From positions 6,192,001 to 6,256,000 of the forward strand of contig NZ_OX216966.1 of assembly GCF_945605565.1 (NCBI RefSeq): DNA of 64,000 bases, in the 5' to 3' direction. The notes beneath the pieces are model-generated. The model did not search any database. It was given only the letters and a program-made list of their open reading frames with translations, and was not told the DNA's origin. Each line of letters starts with the position of its first letter. The stretch's first letter is position 1. The translations under genes and the position numbers were made by a program. This document shows, piece after piece, positions 1-8,877 of this stretch. The stretch is from Paenibacillus dendritiformis (GTDB taxonomy: Bacteria; Bacillota; Bacilli; Paenibacillales; Paenibacillaceae).

Positions 1-18
1 CATTCGTCATGAATATTA

Positions 19-104
19 TGGTGCGGTAGAGAGGACTCGAACCTCCACGGGCGTACGCCCACTACCCCCTCAAGATAGCGTGTCTGCCATTCCACCACTA
101 CCGC
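19..104 (-). tRNA. tRNA-Leu (anticodon GAG), CCA encoded
   Basis: Read on the minus strand, a full class II cloverleaf is present: a 7-bp acceptor (GCGGTAG with CTACCGC), a five-pair anticodon stem closing a loop TTGAGGG with anticodon GAG, a long variable arm (GGGCGTACGCCC) and a TTCGAGT T-loop. The discriminator A and CCA end are encoded. It is the last gene of a three-tRNA operon (Glu-Lys-Leu) within the window; more tRNAs could follow beyond the left edge. Confidence 0.97.
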
Positions 105-152
105 ACGTATGTTGGGAACGATGCTTCCGCATTGCAACCGAAAAAAGAAAAC

Positions 153-228
153 TGGTGAGCCATGAAGGACTCGAACCTTCGACACCCTGATTAAAAGTCA
201 GGTGCTCTACCAACTGAGCTAATGGCTC
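153..228 (-). tRNA. tRNA-Lys (anticodon TTT), CCA encoded
   Basis: Minus-strand cloverleaf with acceptor GAGCCAT/ATGGCTC, D-arm AGCTCAGTTGGTAGAGC, anticodon loop CTTTTAA giving TTT, T-arm with GGTTCGAGTCC, then discriminator A and an encoded CCA. It is the middle gene of the Glu-Lys-Leu cluster. Confidence 0.97.
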
Positions 229-274
229 GTGCTGACTGAACATTGCTGTCCGCCATAACATCCATAAAAAATGA

Positions 275-349
275 TGGTGACCCGTACGGGATTCGAACCC
301 GTGTTACCGCCGTGAAAGGGCGGTGTCTTAACCGCTTGACCAACGGGCC
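275..349 (-). tRNA. tRNA-Glu (anticodon TTC), CCA encoded
   Basis: Minus-strand cloverleaf starting GGCCCGTTGGTCAAGCGG, anticodon TTC, T-loop TTCGAAT, and an encoded CCA end. It is the promoter-proximal gene of the tRNA operon, about 40 bases after a good sigma-A promoter. Confidence 0.97.
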
Positions 350-391
350 ATGTCCTCTTCAAAACTGCATCACCTCGCGGCGACAATTAAG

Positions 392-420
392 AGTATAACA
401 AACGACATGGCCGTTGACAA
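392..420 (-). promoter_or_regulatory. Sigma-A promoter of the tRNA-Glu-Lys-Leu operon
   Basis: On the minus strand: -35 TTGTCA (415-420), 17-bp spacer, -10 TATACT (392-397). The -10 lies about 43 bases before the first tRNA base, which fits a stable-RNA promoter. Confidence 0.8.
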
Positions 421-900
421 GCTTTTTTTTCGGGATTTTTTCAATGTGCTTTTCAGGACAGGCATAGTCGGGGACAACGTCCTCATTTCGTGGAAAATAT
501 AAGGAAATGTCTTTCAAATAGTGGACACTTTTCTGTGAAGGAGATATGTTCTCTTCGACACCAAATACACTAGATATAGAATAAGGCATCCATCATATAC
601 ACTGTATATAGATTTCCTCTTTAATTGAAGCATATCCCCTTCGTGTCCGCATTTGTATGGACTTCTCCGATATTTGTCCACTCAGAGAGAACAATCATCG
701 CGACAGCCCCCATCACTAGCGTAAATCACCCATTGCCCCATATCCCCCAGTGCGCGATACCACAATACAATTCTAAACAGCATGGCACCGGTCAACAGCA
801 CAATTGAATGTACGCCTACAGATGCCTGCCTTTCTTCCCTTACATTATTCCCCTATATATCGGAAATGAATGCTTCTTCCCCTTAGCTCCTTCCCGCTTC
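421..900. other. Gene-free AT-richer intergenic stretch
   Basis: The region between the tRNA operon and the end of mgtE. Open frames here (for example 359-589 on minus and 625-807 on plus) have no ribosome site and no recognisable content. I see no terminator for mgtE that I could defend. Confidence 0.4.
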
Positions 901-2292
901 TCACAGGATATAGGACAAGAACAGGGTCGCCGTTCCGAAATAGACCGTGAGCGAGAAGATATCGTTCAGCGTCGTAATGAGCGGACCGGACGCTACCGCC
1001 GGATCGGCGTTCAGGCGGTACAGAATAAGCGGGATGACGGTCCCTGCCATCGTTCCGATAATGACTGTCAGGAACAAGGAGCTGCCGACGACAAGCCCGA
1101 GCGGAAGGCTGGATTGCCAGAAGCCAGCGACAAGAGCGACCGCGAGGCCGCATACGGTGCCGATGATAAGCCCGACGACCAGCTCGCGTCCGATCAGCCG
1201 GCTGACAGAGCCTTTGTCCAGCTTCTCCGACGCCAGGCCGCGGATGACAACCGCCAGCGATTGCGTGCCCGTATTCCCCGTCATCCCGGCGATCATCGGC
1301 ATGAAAAAGGTCAAAGCGACGACCTGCTGCAGCGTCTCTTCGAAGCGGCTGATAATGCTGCCCGATACCAGGCCGAGGAACAGCAGCATAATGAGCCAGG
1401 GCAGACGACGCCGCGCTGCCGTGAACGGATTCGTGCGGAAATCGATTGTCTTGTCCGTAGCCGAATATTTATTGAAGTCCTCATGCGCCTCTTCCCGCAG
1501 GACGTCGATGACGTCATCGACCGTCACGATCCCCATCAGCCGGTTATTCTCATCCACGACCGGCATCGAGAGGAAGTCATACTGCTCGAACAGGCGGGCG
1601 ACTTCTTCCTGATCCGTATCGGCCGTAACGGAGATGACCTTCTCATTCATCAAGGCGTGAATCGTCTCCGTCTCCTGGGCCAGTACCAGCTCGCGGTACG
1701 AGAGCGTGCCGACAAGACGCTTTGCTTCATTTACGACATAAAAATAATGCACATGCTTCGTCAATTCGGCGAATGCCTTCACCTTCTCGACGGCTTCACG
1801 CACTGTATAGCGCTCATAGAACCAGACATAGCGGTTCGTCATCAGACCGCCGGCCGTCTCCGGCTCATAGGTCAAGAGCTGACGTACCGTATCGCTCTCT
1901 TCCCGCTTCATCAGCGACAGCAGGAATTCCTTCGCTTCGACGCTGACGGCCGCCATCGTATCGGCCAAGTCATCGTTATCCATACGGTTCAATACTTCCG
2001 CAGCACGCTCGTGCCCGAGCATCTGAAAAGACTCCAGCTGCAGCGCCGGATCCAGCTCGCGCATGATGCCTGTAAGCTGATCGACGTCGAGCACGTCCAG
2101 CAAGCGGGAGCGGTGCGTCATCTTCGCGTCCCGATAGACGAGAGCGAGGTCATACGGGTGCCAGTACCGGAAGGCATGCCGGATCGACTCGTTATCTCCC
2201 TCTAGAATCTGAATCGCCTCCGCCACGATATCTTCGGGCTCTCTGCCTCCGTTAACCGCTTCGTTCGGGTCATCGGTCTGTTGTCTGCTCAC
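901..2292 (-). CDS. mgtE: Magnesium transporter MgtE
   Basis: This is an inner-membrane Mg2+ channel of the MgtE family, 463 residues, normal for the family. In order it shows the N-terminal superhelical domain (repeated short helices, LLDVLDVDQLTGIMREL), a CBS pair (MPVVDENNRLMGIVTVDDVIDVL is the clearest part), then five hydrophobic segments from about residue 315 on. The C-terminal motif TLNDIFSLTVYFG carries the conserved Asp of the ion pore. I chose the GTG start at 2292 because AAGGAGGTG lies just upstream; the frame stays open upstream to 2520 but that part looks untranslated. The family is gated by Mg2+ bound to the cytosolic CBS domains. The 150-base leader shows no convincing M-box riboswitch to my eye. 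Confidence 0.95.
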   Translation of the reverse strand: MSRQQTDDPNEAVNGGREPEDIVAEAIQILEGDNESIRHAFRYWHPYDLALVYRDAKMTHRSRLLDVLDVDQLTGIMRELDPALQLESFQMLGHERAAEVLNRMDNDDLADTMAAVSVEAKEFLLSLMKREESDTVRQLLTYEPETAGGLMTNRYVWFYERYTVREAVEKVKAFAELTKHVHYFYVVNEAKRLVGTLSYRELVLAQETETIHALMNEKVISVTADTDQEEVARLFEQYDFLSMPVVDENNRLMGIVTVDDVIDVLREEAHEDFNKYSATDKTIDFRTNPFTAARRRLPWLIMLLFLGLVSGSIISRFEETLQQVVALTFFMPMIAGMTGNTGTQSLAVVIRGLASEKLDKGSVSRLIGRELVVGLIIGTVCGLAVALVAGFWQSSLPLGLVVGSSLFLTVIIGTMAGTVIPLILYRLNADPAVASGPLITTLNDIFSLTVYFGTATLFLSYIL

Positions 2293-2450
2293 GCCGCCAC
2301 CTCCTTCATGATGTTCTGCGGGCTTTCTTCCCTCACTGTCCATGCACCGCACCAAGGCCAATCGCTTCATCATATGATTAACACATTCGTTGGGTACCGA
2401 CACATCGTGCTGCCTGCGAACTTTACCTATTAAATCTTTCATATTATATG

Positions 2451-2499
2451 AAAAAAAGCAAGGATTAACCGCATTCCTTCCGCTGCGGTCCATCCTTGC
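2451..2499 (-). terminator. Rho-independent terminator after the GH29 fucosidase gene
   Basis: On the minus strand GCAAGGAT pairs with ATCCTTGC, with an inner ACCGC/GCGGT stem, followed by a run of seven T. It separates the fucosidase operon from mgtE. Confidence 0.85.
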
Positions 2500-2532
2500 C
2501 GTTATGGCTCCGTATGCCAATCCACTTCTGCC

Positions 2533-3768
2533 TTACTCCCCCGCCGAATAGGCGGCCAAGCTGCGAATATGCGGCTCTGCCGCCTCCTCCGTTACGCGGA
2601 TCCGGACGCGGGATGTCCGCGTCGGCTCGATGCGGTCGATCTTCTTGTGACCGATGGCGCTTCCCGCTGCGACCGGCTTCCACTCCCCGCCGACCTCCGC
2701 TTCGATCGTGTAGGCGTGCACCCGTTCTCCGTGGGCGATATTCTCCATCGTGACGACATGATCGACGAGAGCTTCCTCGTCCAGCGCCAGCTCGAGCTCG
2801 GATCCCGTGCCGGAGGCGGAGCCAAGCGGCTGTCCGAAGCGGCGGCGGATCTCCGCCCCGAATTCGAGCACGCGCTCCGTGTCGGGCTCCGGCAGCAGCC
2901 CGCGTTTGTCCGGAGAGACATTCAGCAGCAGCGTCGTGCCATGCCCGACCGAGCGGTAATACAAGTCCATTAAATGCTCGAGGGAGTGCAGGCTCTGCTC
3001 ATCGTTCGGATGCCAGAACCAATGCCGCTTCCGGATCGGCACGTCGCATTCCGCGGGCACCCAGCCCGGTGTCTCTTCCATCCATGTATTCATGTCGCTC
3101 GTGAACATGCTCACCCGGGCGCTCTCCGCCGTGTTCCAGCACGGATACGGCGCGACGCCGTCCTCATTCCCGACCCAGCGGATCGTCGGAGCGCCCATAT
3201 TGAAGATCATCGCGTCCGGCTGATGCTGCTTCACGAGGCCGATAATGCGCTTCCAATCATATTCGCGCCCTTCGGAGCCGGCCCCGTCGAACCACACCTC
3301 GACGAGAGGCCCGTATCCGGTCAGCAGCTCGGTCAACTGCTCCGCATAGAAATCGTCATACGCAGCCGGGTCGGCATAGCATGGCGCATTGCGATCCCAC
3401 GGCGACACGTATAGGCCGAACTTCATCCCTTCCTCCCGGCAGGCGTCCGCGACCTCGCGCACGACATCGCCCTGGCCGTTCTTCCACGGGCTCGATCGGA
3501 CCGAATAATCGGTCGTCTTGGTCGGCCACAGACAGAAGCCGTCATGATGCTTCGCCGTCAGAATGACATAGTTGAAGCCGGCTTCCTTCGCGGTCCGGAT
3601 CCATTGCCGCGCATCCAGCTCCGCCGGGTTGAACAATTCCGGGGAATCCGTCCCGTCTCCCCATTCCTGATCGCAATACGTATTGATGCCGAAGTGAAAA
3701 AACATCCCCAACTCCAAGTCCTGCCACGCCAGTTGCTGCGGCGTGGGCACAGCCAGCCTCTGATTCAT
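2533..3768 (-). CDS. Alpha-L-fucosidase, glycoside hydrolase family 29
   Basis: It is predicted to release alpha-linked L-fucose from oligosaccharides by a retaining mechanism. The 411-residue protein shows the GH29 (beta/alpha)8 signatures: GMFFHFGINTY (residues 21-31), ILTAKHHDGFCLW (69-81), GLYVSPWDR (118-126) and EVWFDGAG, where Asp161 is the expected nucleophile. The last ~75 residues look like a short beta-sandwich. There is no signal peptide, so it probably acts inside the cell on imported sugars. It is the last gene of the leftward locus after two permeases and a binding lipoprotein, 108 bases after the lipoprotein gene, and ends at a strong terminator. The linkage specificity cannot be read from the sequence. 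Confidence 0.93.
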   Translation of the reverse strand: MNQRLAVPTPQQLAWQDLELGMFFHFGINTYCDQEWGDGTDSPELFNPAELDARQWIRTAKEAGFNYVILTAKHHDGFCLWPTKTTDYSVRSSPWKNGQGDVVREVADACREEGMKFGLYVSPWDRNAPCYADPAAYDDFYAEQLTELLTGYGPLVEVWFDGAGSEGREYDWKRIIGLVKQHQPDAMIFNMGAPTIRWVGNEDGVAPYPCWNTAESARVSMFTSDMNTWMEETPGWVPAECDVPIRKRHWFWHPNDEQSLHSLEHLMDLYYRSVGHGTTLLLNVSPDKRGLLPEPDTERVLEFGAEIRRRFGQPLGSASGTGSELELALDEEALVDHVVTMENIAHGERVHAYTIEAEVGGEWKPVAAGSAIGHKKIDRIEPTRTSRVRIRVTEEAAEPHIRSLAAYSAGE

Positions 3769-3876
3769 CCTGCCGCTGCTCCTCTCTACCGATAGATTGG
3801 TTGTCGCTGCTCTCCAGATGACGAGCCGGCCGCCGTCCGAATCCGCGCCGAAGCGCTTCCGACGGCAGACTGCCCC

Positions 3877-5556
3877 TTATTTTTTCAAAGCCTTGCTATA
3901 AATTTCAAGATACTTAGATAATTGCAGCCCGTCAAACCCTTTGACATAAGCGTCCCAATCCTTGTCCAAATCTTTGCTGCCGGTAATGAACTGCGCCATG
4001 TTCGATTCGACGTAATCATTAATCGAGGTCTGCAGCTGCGCGGCCAGGGAAGCATCCTCCGCCGCAATGAAGATATCGGACGGGAAGGCGATCTCCGGCT
4101 TCGCGAACGGCTCGTATTTCTTCGACTCGTTGCGCAGGCGCAGCCCGTAGCCGTCTTCCGAATACATATCCTCCGGCACGGCGAAGGAGTCGCGCAGCTC
4201 ATTGGTCATTTTCATGATGCCGAGCTCCTGCCATGTTCCATTCTGCACCTGGGCCACGTTCGGCTTCGGCGTCTGCTTGAAGCGCGCCGGCGTTCCGTCC
4301 GCCGTCTTCTCGCCCGCTTCGGCCTTGCGGTATCCATCCCCTTCTCTGCCCATGCTGGTGAACAGGGTCGCTTCCTCCGAGTAGAGATAGTCCGCGAACC
4401 GGATCGCCGCGATCTGCTGTTCGGCCGTCGCCTTGTTCGAAATCGCGAACTGGCCGTTGCCGGCGCCGACGAAATAGGCTGCAAGCTGCACGCCTTCCGG
4501 CCCCTTCAGCGGCGGAACCGTGACATAGTCCTTGTGGCGCGGGGTCAGTTCATTTGGCGAATACACATAGCTGATCAGCGCGGTGGCGACCGCTCCCATC
4601 ACATTGTCCGGCCGGTTGCCGACCTGCTTCACGGCATCCGCGTTTTGCGTGAACGATGCTTTGTCAATCAGCCCTTCCGCATACAGCTTATGGATGTAGC
4701 GAAGCCCTTCCCGCCACGGCTCCTGATTCGGCGAGAACTTCAATTCCCCGTTGTCCAGATACATATAGGTCGTGGCATCGTTATAGATGAACGCATTCAT
4801 CAAGTACGCGTCCAGGCCACCGCCCCACATTTCCTTCTTCCCGGCGGTCGTGAGCGGAATCTCATCCTGCTTGCCGTTGCCGTTCGGGTCCTTCTCTTTG
4901 AATGCCTTCAAGGTCTCATAGAACTCTTCCGTCGTCGTCGGCATCTTCAGCCCGAGCTGATCCAGCCACTTTTGGTTGATCCACATTTTCGACGCATAGG
5001 TGCAGTGATAGCACTCGTTCACCTTGGGGATCGCGTAAATATTGCCGTCTGGCGTCGTCATCGCGTCCTTCAAGTACGGAATATCCGCCATCGCCTGCTT
5101 AATGTTCGGCGCATACTTCTCAATCAGATCGTTCAGCGGGATGAAGACGCCCTGCTGGCCGTACTTCATTTGATCCGCCTTGCTGAAGGAGCCTGCCAGA
5201 ATCACTTCCGGATAATCGCCGCTCGCCATCATGAGCTGCTTCTTCTCCTCCAGCGCGCCTTCCGGCACGACATCCCATTTAATCTGGATATTGGTCTTCT
5301 CCTCGAGGAACTTCGTGAACTCGTTCGTCTCCAGATTCTCGATCGCCGCCGATTGGGGAGCGAACATTTTCAGCGTCATCGGCTCCTTCGCAATCGGGAA
5401 TTCCCCGACCGGGCTGAAGAGCTCCTCCGCCTTGGCCGCATCGGCCGGGTCGGTTGCTTCCGCTCCCTGCTTCGTGCCCCCTCCTCCGGAGCATGCCGCC
5501 AGCAGCAGCGAGATGCTCAACAGCATCGCGAGCAAGACAGCTCCCTTTTGTCTCAT
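3877..5556 (-). CDS. Sugar ABC transporter substrate-binding lipoprotein (LplA-like)
   Basis: An extracellular, lipid-anchored solute-binding protein of 559 residues, the size typical of the LplA/YtcQ group of Bacillaceae. The N-terminus has a signal peptide ending in the lipobox LLAACSGGGG. Inside are family features such as DYPEVILAGSF, QQGVFIPLNDLIEKYAPN and a closing helix before DAYVKGFDGLQLSKYLEIY. The ATG at 5556 follows AAGGAGGG; upstream in-frame codons lack a ribosome site. It sits between two permease genes and the GH29 gene, so fucosylated oligosaccharide is a reasonable ligand (inference). No ATPase gene is nearby, as usual for this class, which shares an MsmX-type ATPase encoded elsewhere. 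Confidence 0.92.
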   Translation of the reverse strand: MRQKGAVLLAMLLSISLLLAACSGGGGTKQGAEATDPADAAKAEELFSPVGEFPIAKEPMTLKMFAPQSAAIENLETNEFTKFLEEKTNIQIKWDVVPEGALEEKKQLMMASGDYPEVILAGSFSKADQMKYGQQGVFIPLNDLIEKYAPNIKQAMADIPYLKDAMTTPDGNIYAIPKVNECYHCTYASKMWINQKWLDQLGLKMPTTTEEFYETLKAFKEKDPNGNGKQDEIPLTTAGKKEMWGGGLDAYLMNAFIYNDATTYMYLDNGELKFSPNQEPWREGLRYIHKLYAEGLIDKASFTQNADAVKQVGNRPDNVMGAVATALISYVYSPNELTPRHKDYVTVPPLKGPEGVQLAAYFVGAGNGQFAISNKATAEQQIAAIRFADYLYSEEATLFTSMGREGDGYRKAEAGEKTADGTPARFKQTPKPNVAQVQNGTWQELGIMKMTNELRDSFAVPEDMYSEDGYGLRLRNESKKYEPFAKPEIAFPSDIFIAAEDASLAAQLQTSINDYVESNMAQFITGSKDLDKDWDAYVKGFDGLQLSKYLEIYSKALKK

Positions 5557-5613
5557 GGTTGGACCCTCCTTGAAAATGTCATTTAAGTATAGGAATGCAT
5601 GAGGCATGCAGTG

Positions 5614-6510
5614 TTACCCTTTTAACGATCCGATTAAGACGCCCTTCACAAAATGCTTCTGCACGAGTGGATAGATCATCAGCACGGGCGCGCTGGCCAC
5701 CACGATCAGCGAATACTTGAGCAGCTCGGCAATGCCCTGCAGCTGCAGCATGTCATCCACATTGGCCATCATGGCCGGATCAACAGTATTGAGAATCAAA
5801 ATGTTGCGCAGCACAATTTGCAGCGGAAACATATCAGGCGACTTCAAATAAATGAGCGCCCCGAAATACGAATTCCAATGCCCGACCGCATACATCAGCG
5901 TCATGACGGCCAGAATCGGCTTGGACAGCGGCAGCACGACGCTTGTAATGAAGCGGATATCGCTGCAGCCGTCAATTTCCGCCGCCTCCGACAGCTCCTC
6001 CGGGATGGACGACTGGAAGAAGGTGCGGGCGATAATGACCTGGAACACCGCCAAGGCGCCCGGAATGATCATCGCCCAGCGCGTATCAATCAGACCGATC
6101 GACTTCACGACCATATAGTTCGGGATGAGACCGCCGTCGAACAGCATCGTGAAGACGAGCAGCATCATGAGCAGATGCCGTCCGTAGAACGTCTTGCGCG
6201 ACAGCGGGTAGGCGATGAGCACCGTCATGACGACATTGACCAACGTGCCGAAGACGGCGTAGAAGATCGAGTTCGCGTAGCCAATCAATATATTGGAATT
6301 CGCGAAGACAGCCTTGTACCCGGCAAGCGTGAACTCGACGGGAAAGATCCAGACCCGCCCCGAATTCACCGCCTGCGGCGAACTGAACGAAGCGCTCAAA
6401 ATATGAAGCAGCGGGAATAAAATAATAACCAGGATCAACGTTAAAAAAACGTACACGCCAGCGAGGAACAAGCGGTCGGGCAGCGATTCCCGAATCATCG
6501 TTTTGCTCAT
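5614..6510 (-). CDS. Carbohydrate ABC transporter permease (LplC/YtcP-like)
   Basis: An integral membrane subunit of a CUT1-type sugar importer, 298 residues with six predicted membrane segments. The EAA loop that contacts the ATPase is visible as EELSEAAEIDGCSDIRF followed by VVLPLSKP, and the C-terminus KHFVKGVLIGSLKG is typical of the family. It lies 57 bases before the lipoprotein gene and 15 bases after the other permease, so the three are surely co-transcribed. Confidence 0.93.
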   Translation of the reverse strand: MSKTMIRESLPDRLFLAGVYVFLTLILVIILFPLLHILSASFSSPQAVNSGRVWIFPVEFTLAGYKAVFANSNILIGYANSIFYAVFGTLVNVVMTVLIAYPLSRKTFYGRHLLMMLLVFTMLFDGGLIPNYMVVKSIGLIDTRWAMIIPGALAVFQVIIARTFFQSSIPEELSEAAEIDGCSDIRFITSVVLPLSKPILAVMTLMYAVGHWNSYFGALIYLKSPDMFPLQIVLRNILILNTVDPAMMANVDDMLQLQGIAELLKYSLIVVASAPVLMIYPLVQKHFVKGVLIGSLKG

Positions 6511-6525
6511 GAACGAGAGCCCCCT

Positions 6526-7488
6526 TTACCACAAACTTGACTCGGACAGCCGGCGCGCAATCGCGTTAACCGTCACGATCAAGATCAGATTGATGACTGA
6601 ATTGAAGAGCCCGATCGCGGTCGAGAAGCTGAAGTTCGCATTTAACAGCCCCACCTTGTAGACATAGGTCGATATAATCTCCGACGACTCCAGATTGAGC
6701 GGGTTCTGCATCAGATACATTTTCTCGAAGCCGACGCTCATCATGCTGCCGACATTCAATATAAGCAGGATCACCATCACCGGAAAAATGCTTGGCAAAT
6801 CGATGTTCCATATTTTCTGGAAGCGCGTCGCGCCGTCGACCTTGGCCGCTTCATACAGCTCCGGATTGACGCCGGCCAGCGCGGCGATATAAATAATGGC
6901 GCCGTAGCCCGTAAATTGCCATACGTCGGACCAGACATAAATCGATTTGAACAGCTCCGGCCGTCCCATGAAGTCGATCCCTTCAAACCCGAAGAGCCGC
7001 AGCACATTGTTCACCATGCCGACGTTCGGCGACAGGGCAACGATCACGATCGACACCATAATGACGGTCGAAATGAAATAGGGCGCGTACGTCACCATTT
7101 GCACGGTCTTTTTGAACCAGCCGTTCCGAATCTCATTCAGCAGCAAGGCCAACAAGATGGGCGCCGGGAACCCCACTGCCAGCCCGTACAGGCTGACGAC
7201 GATCGTATTGCGGATGTAATTCCAGAAGTAGGGGGACTCGAGGAACTGCTCGAAATATTTCAGTCCGACCCACGGGCTGTCCCAGATGCCCTGCACGACG
7301 TTATATTCTTTGAACGCAATCAGCACGCCGCCCATAGGCACATATTTGAAAATAATCAGGTAGGCGACGGGCAGCAAGACCAGCAGGTAGAACTGCCAAT
7401 GCTTCTTGATCCGCTTGCCGGTGCCTGGGGCAAACGCGAAGCGCGATGTCAGGCGGCGGGATGCAGATCCGGGCGTGACGTTTGCCAA
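6526..7488 (-). CDS. Carbohydrate ABC transporter permease (LplB/YteP-like)
   Basis: The partner permease of the same importer, 320 residues from a TTG start at 7488 that lies 8 bases after AAGGAGG. An in-frame ATG at 7515 is the alternative, but it comes before that ribosome site. Six membrane segments are visible, starting with FYLLVLLPVAYLIIFKYVP, and an EAA loop ELYEAAKVDGATRFQKIW. It is the first gene of the permease-permease-lipoprotein-fucosidase unit. A near-perfect cre site lies directly upstream, pointing to catabolite control. Confidence 0.92.
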   Translation of the reverse strand: MANVTPGSASRRLTSRFAFAPGTGKRIKKHWQFYLLVLLPVAYLIIFKYVPMGGVLIAFKEYNVVQGIWDSPWVGLKYFEQFLESPYFWNYIRNTIVVSLYGLAVGFPAPILLALLLNEIRNGWFKKTVQMVTYAPYFISTVIMVSIVIVALSPNVGMVNNVLRLFGFEGIDFMGRPELFKSIYVWSDVWQFTGYGAIIYIAALAGVNPELYEAAKVDGATRFQKIWNIDLPSIFPVMVILLILNVGSMMSVGFEKMYLMQNPLNLESSEIISTYVYKVGLLNANFSFSTAIGLFNSVINLILIVTVNAIARRLSESSLW

Positions 7489-7525
7489 GGGGCATTCCTC
7501 CTTTGTCAGATGCATTAATGCAGAA

Positions 7526-7539
7526 TGTTACCGTTTTCA
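7526..7539 (-). promoter_or_regulatory. Catabolite-responsive element (cre) before the fucosidase transport operon
   Basis: On the minus strand the site reads TGAAAACGGTAACA, matching the CcpA consensus TGNAANCGNWNNCA at every fixed position. It lies 38 bases upstream of the chosen TTG start, so bound CcpA would act as a roadblock or block initiation. Confidence 0.65.
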
Positions 7540-7945
7540 AGTCTGCGTATCCCATGGCAGGCTCTTCATCTCTGTTCGAGACGCATGGCGCAGAAGCGAA
7601 GCGCTGGTTTCCGGCTTCCGGAACGCCGGTCCGAAAGCCTCCCGGGTTGAGTTTGATTATAGGCGACGGAATTCCGCCGGCACAATCAACCATTTTCCCG
7701 GGGAAGAACCATTTTCTCCCGCAGCGATTCCCCTTGCGGCAAGCGGTCAATTGACCGTTTTCCCTTCGCTTGATAACTTTCGCCCGCCGCTTCCTTGGCG
7801 GGATCGCCTTGCGCGTTCAAGGGCACTACGAGTTGATCGTACCCGCCCGATCCGGACCACACGATTTTCAGATTCTCACACATGAGCTCGTGAAAACTGT
7901 AAAAGTACATCTTTTTCTACAGCATCGGGGCGTGGAATAGTAAAA

Positions 7946-8036
7946 CCTGCAAATATACAGGAATTCTCTCCGTTATCGCTCGGTTCGGGACCGTTTCGGG
8001 CAAAAAACTGCACTGCTGCAGCTTTTTAAGGCAGTT
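7946..8036. repeat. Isolated units of the palindromic CTGCA-TGCAG repeat family
   Basis: Two units upstream of the first inverted-repeat element: CCTGCAAATATACAGGAATT (7946-7965) and a longer unit around CTGCACTGCTGCAG (8008-8021). They belong to the same family as the array at 8239-8520 and the units near 47.5 and 50.4 kb. Confidence 0.55.
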
Positions 8037-8070
8037 CCCGTTCCGCTGGCGATCAATTCATGCACTTTTG

Positions 8071-8239
8071 CAGGCTGTTGAGAAAGTCCAAGGGATTTTT
8101 TGGCGCTTCATTTTTTATATGGTGGATCTCGTCTCTCCGTAGAAAAAATCGATTGAAAACGCTATGCGTGCCAAGTTTTGAGTAGGAAAATGGACAATCT
8201 CCACCCCTTCGTAAAAAACAGGGGTTTTCCAACGACCTG
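8071..8239. mobile_element. MITE-like inverted-repeat element, copy 1
   Basis: A 169-bp element that begins CAGGCTGTTGAGAAAGTCC and ends in a decayed inverted copy (TTTTCCAACGACCTG). It is about 85 percent identical by eye to copy 2 at 8640-8807, whose right end is the better match (reverse complement CAGGCTGTTGGAAAACCCC). It has no coding capacity. I see no clear target duplication. It could also be the end of an old insertion sequence. Confidence 0.65.
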
Positions 8240-8520
8240 AAAACTGCACCATCTCCCTAGACACGTCTATCCGATAGGCGAAATCCGCAAAACTACACGA
8301 TTTCTCCAGACACTCTATTCGGTAAGCGAAATCCTGCGCAAATACAGCAATTCGATATGGACGACTTTACCAGGAAGGGAATCCTGCAAAACTGCAGGAA
8401 TTTCACCCGGTTTACTTCAACTTGAAGCAATAGGGCCATAAATGATGTAGATTTGCAGCAATTCCTCGGGATGTGGACTCATTGAGCCGAAATTCCTGTA
8501 AAATAGCAGCAATTCCCTCC
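8239..8520. repeat. Degenerate tandem array, ~48-bp period, CTGCA-AAA-TGCAG core
   Basis: Six units whose cores fall near 8241, 8286, 8334, 8384, 8448 and 8495, spaced about 46-49 bases apart with one gap of 64. The best unit is CTGCAAAACTGCAGGAATTT (8384-8403). Each core is a short palindrome flanked by GAAATC on the left and AATTTC or AATTCC on the right. The spacers vary, so selection seems to act on the cores. Confidence 0.65.
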
Positions 8521-8639
8521 ACACGTTCAAGCCCCGAGAGGCAACGATGCTCCCTCTCCTGAAGGCAACGAGGCGATGATACCTCCTGGAGGCGATGATG
8601 CCCCGAGGATCCGACGTGGTCTCTTGGATCCCGTAAAAT

Positions 8640-8807
8640 CAGGCCGCTGAGAAGTCTGTGGGAATTTTGTCCACTTCATTTTTTATATGGCGGATCTCGT
8701 CTCTCACTAGAAAAAATCGATTGAAAACGCTCTGAGGGCCAAGTTTTGATTAGGAAAATGGACAATCTCCACCCCTTCGCAAAAAACAGGGGTTTTCCAA
8801 CAGCCTG
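8640..8807. mobile_element. MITE-like inverted-repeat element, copy 2
   Basis: The second 168-bp copy. The right end reads GGTTTTCCAACAGCCTG, the inverted form of the left end of copy 1 (CAGGCTGTTG). The shared interior includes ATCGATTGAAAACGCT and GGAAAATGGACAATCTCC. The right flank begins CACTTTTGCAG while the left flank of copy 1 ends TGCACTTTTG, so both copies lie against the same type of TGCA repeat unit. Confidence 0.65.
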
Positions 8808-8842
8808 CACTTTTGCAGACTCTCGCACTCCCGATGAACGCC

Positions 8843-8871
8843 AAAAGGGCGACGTGCATGCACGTCGCCCC
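8843..8871 (-). terminator. Terminator after the AraC-type regulator
   Basis: A perfect 24-base palindrome (GGGCGACGTGC and its complement, 8847-8870) followed on the minus strand by TTTTGG. It lies only a few bases after the stop codon of the regulator gene. Confidence 0.8.
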
Positions 8872-8877
8872 ATTCAA

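Larger units (their letters stand above)
7540..8842. other. Long gene-free region of repeats
   Basis: About 1.3 kb between the permease operon and the AraC-type regulator holds no credible gene. It contains a series of imperfect CTGCA...TGCAG units, two copies of a 169-bp inverted-repeat element, and a stretch at 8530-8620 with repeats of the type GAGGCRAYGATG. The two regions around it run in the same direction, so this appears to be an accretion site for non-coding elements. Confidence 0.6.

Noticed and set aside
359..589. 76-residue minus-strand frame beside the tRNA-Glu gene
   Set aside because: No ribosome site before its ATG, it runs through the tRNA promoter, and the sequence matches no family I know.
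808..2205. Long plus-strand frame over mgtE
   Set aside because: It is the complementary shadow of mgtE, rich in Arg, Gln and Asp as expected for such frames, with no ribosome site.
2293..2450. Possible M-box magnesium riboswitch before mgtE
   Set aside because: Short motifs such as AATAGGT are present but I could not fold the conserved M-box core; a covariance-model scan would decide.
7946..8520. CRISPR array
   Set aside because: The ~48-bp rhythm invites the idea, but repeats are short, degenerate palindromes with unequal spacers, and no cas gene is near.
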